From the NCBI GenBank assembly GCA_022496205.1, contig WTXD01000004.1, positions 744,001-808,000 on the forward strand: a stretch of DNA of 64,000 bases, read 5' to 3'. Position numbers and translations under genes: made by a program. Below are positions 56,981-64,000 of the stretch, piece by piece. This DNA comes from Gloeopeniophorella convolvens. Lineage: Eukaryota > Basidiomycota > Agaricomycetes > Russulales. Under the pieces are notes generated by a model. It ran no database searches. It saw nothing but the letters and a program-made list of their open reading frames with translations, and was not told the origin of the DNA. Within the stretch, counting starts at the first letter, position 1. Each line of letters starts with the position of its first letter.

Positions 56981-58760
56981 TCATTCACGACCTATGTATA
57001 CGCCAATAGGACATGGCTGCCAGCCGTCAGCCTCGGAGAGCAGGCGCCAGCCCGGCGGGAGGACCTCGTCTTCTTGGCTGGCGGCGCTGGACGCCCCCCG
57101 TTCAGTCGAGCCGTCCTGCGCGTGCGGCGCATTGTCGCTGCGAGAAGCAGGCAAAGCAAGCAGCGCCTTTAATCGCGCGTCCATCACGTCCATGTCTGCC
57201 TCGTGCCAGGCAGACTCGTCCTGATCCGCCCAGATAAGCGTCACGCGCCGCGCACAGCAGAGAATTTGGAGTCTACATACAGCAGAGACCTGCGCCGCGT
57301 CCAGCACAGTGTCCGCTATCTCGGCGAGCCGCACGTCGGCGGCGCACAGCGCTGTGAGCAGCGCACGCGCCCTGTCCGGTGATTTCAGCTTCAAACGCAG
57401 AGCCAGACGCACGGAAGAGGCCAAGCGCACTCACCCTGCCTGGGCCCTTGGCGATGCCTCGCGCTGCGGGCCCAGAGCTTGCACGAGCTGCAGGAACGCG
57501 TCCTGCCGCCGCGCCGCCGCCGCGTCCGCCTCGTCCGCGCGGCGCCACTCGACGAGCCATGCCGCCCACGCGGCCAGGCACACGTCGTAGGACGCTCGCT
57601 CGGCGGCGGCAGCCTCGTCGGGCACGTCCTGCGGCTCGGCGACCAGGTGCGCGACGATGTGCGCCGTGAGCGCGCTCTGGAAGCGCGCGTGCGCCGCGCT
57701 GAGGCTCTCGAGGAGCGGAGCCCAGATGACGAGCAGCGCGGGCGGCGGGTGGTGCATGCCCTTTGGTGCTGCGCGCTTTCTGTGCGCGCGGGGATCATCA
57801 GGTGTCAGCGCTGGGGCGGAGATGGGACGGGGTACATACTTGCGGGAGACGGGGACCAGCGCGCCGCGGACGAGCAGCGCCTCGCAGAGCCGCTCGAGCG
57901 CCCATGCCTCGCGCGGGTCGTCCTCGTCCTCATCGTCGGCGCCGGTGCTGGTCCCGCGTTCGCCCGCCTGCCACGCAAACTCGCGCGCGGACGCGTCGGC
58001 CGCGATGCGCGCCTCGGCGAGCCAGCGCTCGACGTCGCGCAGCACCTTGTCGATGTCGGGAGCGTGCCGCGCGCGCAGCGATGCGTCGCGCGAGACGAGC
58101 TTGAGCAGGGACTTGTACTGCTTGAGCAGCGGCTCGAGCGGGCGGAGCGGCGGGCGCGCGGGGGGCGGCTCGAGGGTGGGGTTCAGCGTGAGGAGGAAGT
58201 AGTTGTGCAGGAGCCAGTTTAGGGACTGCTGGTCGTCGGCGGAGTGTGCGCGGGTAGTGTGATTGGCGGGCGTACCTCCTTTGATGCGTCGCGCAGTAGT
58301 TTGAGGCTCGGCAGGTCCTCGTGCGTCGCGGCGTGGCGGAGCTCCACGAGCCAGGCCGGGAGGCCTATCTGGGCGGCGATAGAGAGGATGGAGCGCGCGT
58401 AAGTCCCGGCTTGGAGAGGGTCGACGAGGCCGTTGACGAGACGGATGACCGCGGTCGCATAGCTCTGCCGCAGGGATAGCGAGGAGGACGAGCCGAGCTC
58501 GGCCACTGCGTCCTGATGGACAGCGACCAGGATGGACAAGAGAGATTCTAGTGCATGCGGCAGGGGCGTCATGAATTTCCATGCCGCGAGCTTTTCGTTG
58601 CGTGAGGAAGCGGTCGGGTCGGTCTGTGCGAGTGTGCGGCACGCACTCTGTCTATGGCGAGGGATTTGGTGCGGTCGTTTGCATCTTCCGAGTAGACCCA
58701 GGAGCACAGCTGATCAAGTTCGGCGAGGGTTGCCCAAGGCACGCGACGAGGTAGTTGCAT
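56981..58760 (-). CDS. LAS1: Las1-like pre-rRNA processing protein
   Basis: The start at 58760 begins MQLPRRVPWATLAELDQLCSWVY, with the Las1 N-terminal domain following: RQSYATAVIRLVNGLVDPLQ, IGLPAWLVELRHAATHEDLPSL (the conserved RH...H motif: Arg-His and His form the HEPN RNase site), SLNWLLHNYFLL. The remainder is Ala/Arg/Glu-rich helix, typical and divergent, ending WRLLSEADGWQPCPIGVY. Las1 cleaves the ITS2 spacer of the 27S pre-rRNA and works with the Grc3 kinase. RHAATH fits the HEPN consensus RxxxxH, so it should be active. Four or so introns; stop at 56981-56983. Highly GC-rich, so long antisense frames cross it. Confidence 0.88.
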
Positions 58761-59124
58761 CCTTCAACACAACACCGCGACGAGCTAAAGCGTCAGTCGA
58801 TTTAATTCTGGTTTTCGGCCCTTCGCGGTCGCATCAGATCATCACGTGTAGAGTACGGGCAAGCATCAAGCTGCAATTACGACTCCAACCCAAAGAAATA
58901 CAGCACTAGGCAAGCACAAGGGCTGCAAAGTGCAGGAGGTATCAAGTATCAAAGCCCGGCCGGTGACTACGTGGGTGGCTCTAGTATCAAACACAACGGA
59001 TATAAACTATTGTAGGCACCATGACTGGGGCATGGTTAGAATGCTTCCAAGGATCGTTGCAACAAGGTCGAGGGTGGATCTAACAAGTACGTTTACTGTC
59101 ACAACATTTTTCAGAGCAGACCAG
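58761..59124. other. Intergenic between LAS1 promoter and ERG5 3' end
   Basis: Both genes are on the minus strand. No other feature recognised. Confidence 0.5.
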
Positions 59125-60969
59125 TTAGGCACGGTTCCGAGGGGTGAACTTGAGCATGCAACCGTCCTGCGGGAAAAGGGTCGCAATAATCCTGCAAATT
59201 TGCTTAGTCGTCTGGGGCACATGAAGGAAGGATACGACACTTACTGGACCTTGTCGCTCCTGGGAGTGAGAACGTGCTCCCACTCTGTCATCTCGCTCGC
59301 CAACGCGAGCGCGATCGCAATGTTCATTGTGGCATACTCGATGCCAATACACCTGTGAGGGCCACTGCCGAAGACCAGGTAATTTTGAGGATTCCTGTTC
59401 GCAAGGCTCTCGGGGTCAAGCCAACGTTCAGGGCGGAGGGTATCGGGATCCGGGAACACCTCGGGGTCGTGCAGTGAGTTGTAGAAAGATGGGATGACCA
59501 TGCTGCCTGAAGGCACGACGTAATCGTCCGAGATCGGGAAGGCCTTGGTCGTAAGGTACGGCACCTACGCAAAGGGAAACCCGATTTCAGTAAATCAACT
59601 ATGCGCACTCAACCAACGAACTGACCATCGTGACGGGGGGCTTCACACGAAGGCTCTCCTTGACCACGGCCTTCAGGTATGGCATCTGGTCGAGGTCTTC
59701 AAGGGTCATGGCTCTCTCCGGTTGACCAGGGCGAACACGGTTCTGTTCCTCGCGAATCTTAGCCAGGATCTCGGGGTGGTCGGCAAGGTGCTGGAAGCCA
59801 TAGATCAAGCCACTGCTCATGGCATCCTGACTGGCGAATAGGAACGAGAAGACGACCATGGCCATCTCGCGGTCGCTAAAGTCATTGCGGCCCTTGTAAG
59901 CAGGGTCTCTGAGGAGGGTGACCCACTCGTCCAACATGCACTCCGGCGCCTTTCCCTGGGCCATAGCCTCCTTGCTCCGCTTGGCGGCGAGCTCCAGCCA
60001 CGCGAGAGCAACCTTGCGAGCCTGTATAGCGCGATAGACCTTGGTGCCAGGAAGGGGGATTGGAAAATTGACAAGCTCGAGAGCGACAGTGATGGCCCAG
60101 TACTTGTCGCTGATCTCACGCGTGGCCTCGTCCGGTAGATGGTTGCCGCAGAAAACACGTAGCGAAGTCTCCATGTTGAGGTCCCGAACCCTCATCATGA
60201 TGGGCTTGGCCGAAGGGTCCTTCTTGGCTTCCACGAGCCACTGCTTGATATACTTGCGAGTGATATCGTCCATGATGTTGAAGTACAGCCTGTGAGTTGT
60301 TAATGTTAGCAGGGGGCTGATGGTCAAACGATATCAGTCCACTCACCCGAGCGCCTTGTGGGTGAAGAGTGCATTGAGGCCGCGACGGTACGCGACGTGC
60401 TCCTTTCCGGTCAAGAATACCCTACGGCAGCCGTGAGAATACTATTAGATATTATAGGCACTGAGGACAATACCAATTCTCGGGGAGCAAAACTTGCTTG
60501 GCAGAGTATACGAGGCATGGCTCAGCATGGCTGGGTGTATTGAGAATCTTGCGGGAATACTCTGTTGTAGACGCCATGACGATAAAGCTAATGTGTTCCG
60601 TCAGGAACAATTTGAAATCAAGGCCAAAAATAGTCAGAACACTGACATGTTAAAAACGCTGAGCGCGCTGAGCGCTCCAGAGTTCCATTGCTTCATGTAG
60701 CCCTCCATGGTTGGCTTCATTGAGTCTGCAAATTTTCCGATGATGGGGATAGTCCATTTGTCTCCAGGCAAATGCCTCTTCTTGTAGCGGTACACAGATT
60801 GCTCGAGAGCCAGAAGAGCAACAACGATGGCTACAGTGGTGTAAGTCCAGGAGGCCGCCTGGGAGACTGAGGCAAAGAGAGACGGCAACTGAACGCCAGC
60901 GAGTCGTGCCAAGGAGGTCGAAGAGGGCATAGAGACGGAGGCCGAGGCATCCTTGAGTGCGTGTACCAT
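59125..60969 (-). CDS. ERG5: Sterol C-22 desaturase, cytochrome P450 CYP61 (Erg5)
   Basis: The start at 60969 gives an N-terminal membrane anchor (AASWTYTTVAIVVALLALEQ) then KRHLPGDKWTIPIIGKFADSMKP, typical of CYP61. P450 marks: I-helix FSFLFASQDAMSSGLIYGF, K-helix KESLR, PERW, and the heme loop FGSGPHRCIGIEYA with the Cys ligand. LNMETSLRVFCGNHL is also family-specific. Erg5 adds the C-22 double bond late in ergosterol synthesis, in the ER membrane. It is divergent from the ammonium transporter (793 bp between start codons). About five introns; stop 59125-59127. All heme and ExxR residues are intact. Confidence 0.95.
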
Positions 60970-61761
60970 GGTGGACAGAGGGAAGAATCCAGAGGTGCAT
61001 AGTCAGATTTCTCATGAAGACAGCTTGTCTTCGGCCGAGGTCAGCTCCGATTGGCTGCCCAAAATCAGTCCATTTTCGATTTTTGTGCACGTGATCGTGT
61101 TGAGGCGCGTCCATCACGTGCCTGAAATATCTTGGCACGCTTACCGCGCCGAGCTGGTGGGTTTCGCGTGTGCTCATCCTCTTCTTATCCTTTCGTCACT
61201 CGCCATCCTTGACTCGAACAAGCCCAGCCACACTTCCAGACTTCTGATCAGCCACCGCCTTAACTGCATCCAGGAAAAATGGGTCACGCGTCTTCCCGCC
61301 GAAGTCTTTGCCTGTACTAGTACATGACTAGCCACTGTCGAGAGTATGGCGTCAGCCATGCGCTATAGATGTCCCCTGCGCCTGCCGGGTGAACTGCTGA
61401 GCAACCACCTATGATCTATGGGCCAAAGACAGCTAAGCCACCTGGAGAAGCAAGCATCGTGGTTGAATCAGGCGGTGTATGTCGAGTTGCGTCGATATTG
61501 GTGACGGCATTTCGGGGACAGTTGCGATTTTCAAACAGACGGACCGGCCGAAGAAGCGGATGCTTTCTTGCTCTCGATGTCGATGGCGCCTGCTCCCCCT
61601 CCAATGGGCTCCTTCGGAATGAAACTTATACCAAGCCCCACTGCTGTCCGTTCTTCTCCTCTTCTTTCCCTCGAGCCCTTCCCAGCAGCGCTTCCCCTCT
61701 AGCGCGGCTGCTTCCTCACCCCTCCCCTGGGCGACTTCCTGCCCTTGCACTCGTCCCCGAC
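60970..61761. other. Divergent promoter region, ERG5 and ammonium transporter
   Basis: Holds both promoters. The CT-rich leader of the transporter is at 61660-61750. No coding or RNA feature recognised. Confidence 0.5.
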
Positions 61762-63607
61762 ATGACGACCAAGATAGCCCGTGAGTGCACATCGTGGATG
61801 TAGCACGAGACAGTTACTTAGTCAACACGTCTATCGTCGGTGAAGGCTTCGGCAATACTGATCAATCCAAGTGCGTCACCCTATCCTGGTTCCCCCCCTC
61901 TTTTGCGTTCTGCCTCTCATCACGATTTCACTTGTCAGGTTTGACCGTGGAGATGTCGCGTTCGTAATACTTGCAGGCGCACTCGTTTCATTCATGATAC
62001 CTGGCCTCAGTAGGTCCCCCCGCGCTAATATATGATGCAAACGTCTTGCTAAGCCCCACTGCAAGGCTTCCTTTACTCCGGCCTGTCAAGGCGCAAGTCC
62101 GCGCTCTCACTAATCTGGGCTGTCTCGGCTGCCAACGCCGTCGCCATCTTTCAATGGTTTTTCTGGGGATACTCTCTCGCTTTCTCCCCCACGGCCACCA
62201 ATGGGTTCATAGGAAACCTTCATCGTTTTGGGCTCAATAATGTTCTCGGAGACCCCTCCCCAGGCTCACCTCTCATTCCAGAACTGCTCTACAGCTTCTA
62301 TCAGATGGAATTCGCATGCGTGACCGTCGGCATTCTGATGGGCGGCTTAGCAGAGCGTGGTCGTGTCATCCCTGCGATGGTGTTCACGTTTGTTTGGATG
62401 ACGGTCGTTTACTGCCCGCTAGCGTGCTGGGCATGGTCAATCAACGGGTGGGGCTTCACTTGGGGTGTCCTCGATTATGCCGGTTCGTCTGCTTTCAACC
62501 TCCCGATGCATCTACTGAACAGAAATGGACAGGGGGTGGCCCAGTTGAGATTGGCAGCGGCGTTGCGGGTCTCGCGTACTCATGGGTCCTCGGGAGACGG
62601 CGGGAGAAGGAACTCCTCAACTTCCGTCCACACAACGTATCCATGGTCGCGCTTGGCACCTTCATCTTGTGGTTCGGTTGGCTCGGCTTCAACGGTGGCA
62701 GCGCATTTGGCGCCAATCTCCGTGCCATCATAGCGGTGTGGAACTCGATGCTCGCTGCCGCGTTTGCGGGGATTGTGTGGTGCATTCTCGACTTCAGGTA
62801 TGAGCGCAAGTGGAGCATGGTCGGCTTCTGTTCAGGAACCATTGCTGGGCTCGTGGCTGCAACCCCGGCCTCTGGATACATACCGACGTGGGCAGCCGTC
62901 ATCACAGGCATTCTCGCGGGAGCAACCTGCAACTTTGCCACCAAGGGTATAGTTCCCCTCACCCCTCTCTATAATGAAATCGGTTGACCAGTATTCCAGT
63001 CAAATTCTACCTCCGAATCGACGACTCGCTCGATCTGTTCGCAGAGCATGCTGTCGGCGGTATGATAGGCCTATTGTGCAACGCCTTCTTCGCGAAATCA
63101 GACATTATCGCCCTCGATGGTGTCAATACGTCTGTCCCAGGCGGCTGGGTCGATCACAACTGGAAGCAGCTCTACATCCAATTCGCATACATCTGCGCAG
63201 TCTGCTCGTACACATTCGTTGTGACAGCTCTAATTGCAAAGGGTATCGACATAATCCCGTTCCTAGGACTGCGAGCTACAGAAACTGCTGAGGAGCTTGG
63301 TGTGGACGAGGACCAGGTATGTATGCTGCAGCCAGCGTTGATACGCAATCCCTGATCTCAGTCGCAGATCGGCGAGTTCGCGACGGATTACATCGAAGTC
63401 CGCCGGGACTACATGGATTGGACAGCCCGGCCTGGTATTCCAAACGAGAAGATACCCAAGGCAGCCTTCGACGACTCGGAATCTGTCGTCGCTGCAGGTG
63501 ACCGCCACGGTCACTTGGAAATTGGGCCCCACGCCAATGGCAATGGGGAGGCGAACGGGCACAGGCTATCACCCATCTCCGAAAAGATCAACGGTCACGC
63601 ATCGTGA
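61762..63607 (+). CDS. Ammonium transporter (AMT/MEP/Rh family)
   Basis: Starts MTTKIA; then SIVGEGFGNTDQSKFDRGDVAF and transmembrane helices: AFVILAGALVSFMIPGL, FLYSGLSRRKSALSL, VAIFQWFFWGYSLAF, YQMEFACVTVGILMGGLAER, PAMVFTFVWMTVVYCPLACWAW, DYAGGGPVEIGSGVAGLAYSW, MVALGTFILWFGWLGFNGGSAF, TIAGLVAATPASGYI, FAEHAVGGMIGLLCNAFFA, CSYTFVVTALIAKGID. The pore Trp/Phe and the paired His region are in the FNGGSAF and EHAVGGMIG zones. It moves ammonium across the plasma membrane. A 120-residue cytoplasmic tail follows (DEDQIGEFATDYIEVRRDYMD), typical of AMT/MEP. The first intron is odd: donor 61781 gives either 23 or 41 nt depending on acceptor. Stop 63605-63607. Confidence 0.93.
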
Positions 63608-63865
63608 GGCATCTGTATGAACGTATGAACACATCCAAAATCTCAGACCACGCTTCGGGTCCCGCGGTCCCGTCGTACGGGTTCGCAACGGGTTCGCCCA
63701 ATCTCACGAGTTGTCAAGTATCTACACCGCTTTCCCGGGGTCTCTGTGTACTAGCATAGTCGTGTAGTCCATTGATATATATAAGTGTAATCTAACTCAA
63801 GCGAAACACCATACTGTGTGCGACAAAACCTCAAATATCCAGCCAGTCCTCAATCATGCATACAC
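63608..63865. other. Short intergenic
   Basis: 3' flanks of the ammonium transporter and the partial gene at the right edge. A TATATATA stretch at about 63775-63781 belongs to AT-rich 3' flank. Nothing else. Confidence 0.5.
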
Positions 63866-64000
63866 TTAGAGGCAGTCCCAACCGTAGACAAAGTCAGACG
63901 GTATGTCATCGCTGTCGCTCGGCGGGCAGATGCTGGCGTTGAACTTCTCATGGAGAAGCGCGTCCACGATGTTGCGGGAAGCGATCGTCTCGGTCTCCAT
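63866..64000 (-). CDS. Unidentified protein, C-terminal part (runs off right edge)
   Basis: A minus-strand frame of 44 codons, open to the right edge, ends with VYGWDCL and a stop at 63866-63868. Its visible sequence (SRNIVDALLHEKFNASICP, DSDDIPSDF) has normal composition. A Met codon coincides with the edge (64000), but the gene probably extends beyond. No domain recognised. Confidence 0.4.
   Translation of the reverse strand: METETIASRNIVDALLHEKFNASICPPSDSDDIPSDFVYGWDCL

Noticed and set aside
57479..58222. Long plus-strand frame (247 codons) within the LAS1 gene
   Set aside because: It is antisense to a well-supported LAS1 exon; GC-rich Ala/Arg sequence opens all frames. Composition is Arg/Ala/Gly without any motif.
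1..64000. CRISPR arrays, bacterial operons, retrotransposon or DNA transposon ORFs
   Set aside because: No direct-repeat arrays, reverse transcriptase, integrase or transposase motifs were seen; the sequence is eukaryotic.

Overview
The window looks like nuclear DNA of a filamentous basidiomycete, most likely an Agaricomycete. The reasons are GC-rich sequence, genes cut by many 45-75 nt introns, pyrimidine-rich leaders before start codons, and a purely eukaryotic/fungal gene set (ergosterol C-22 desaturase, Arp10, Rpd3-type deacetylase, XPA/Rad14, Las1, Yippee and BTG/Tob proteins). There are no operons, CRISPR arrays or recognisable transposons. Gene models below were spliced by eye: start and stop codons are generally better supported than every internal splice site.

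Layout. 1-4009: the 5' end of an unidentified gene running off the left edge (-), an intron-containing elongator tRNA-Met, dynactin Arp10 (+) and a Yippee zinc protein (+). 4903-7283: a secreted GH5 glycosidase (-) with many introns. 7284-15186 is gene-poor; only one small hypothetical ORF (9638) and one doubtful minus-strand reading (9138) are offered. 15187-25503 is dense: a Ras-type GTPase, peroxisomal PXMP4, a long chromodomain protein, an Mtc1-like protein, complex I NDUFS3 and splicing factor SPF27. 25747-30884: one very large Ser/Pro-rich unknown protein. 31205-42750: succinyl-CoA ligase beta, a DinB-like protein, the Rpd3 histone deacetylase, Rad14/XPA, a TesB-type acyl-CoA thioesterase, and ribosomal protein eS27, whose short exons are easy to miss. 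44433-48948: a BTG/Tob protein and mostly non-coding DNA. 48949-54238: mitochondrial biotin synthase, then two adjacent 3'-5' exonuclease-fold proteins, one apparently active and one that has lost every catalytic acidic residue. 54709-63607: a type I membrane protein, Las1, Erg5 (CYP61) and an ammonium transporter. A final minus-strand gene is cut by the right edge.

Functionally the genes are scattered housekeeping genes, not a pathway cluster. Some themes recur: chromatin (chromodomain protein, Rpd3), mitochondria (NDUFS3, succinyl-CoA ligase, biotin synthase) and peroxisomes (PXMP4, thioesterase, perhaps the DinB-like protein). Several neighbours are divergent with short shared promoters (chromodomain/Mtc1, NDUFS3/SPF27).

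The observations most worth checking are the pseudo-exonuclease at 51764-52819, an apparent 2-nt micro-exon in the Ras gene, the chromodomain protein with an unassigned C-terminal half, and the unusual tRNA intron. I did not find a convincing new multi-gene system.
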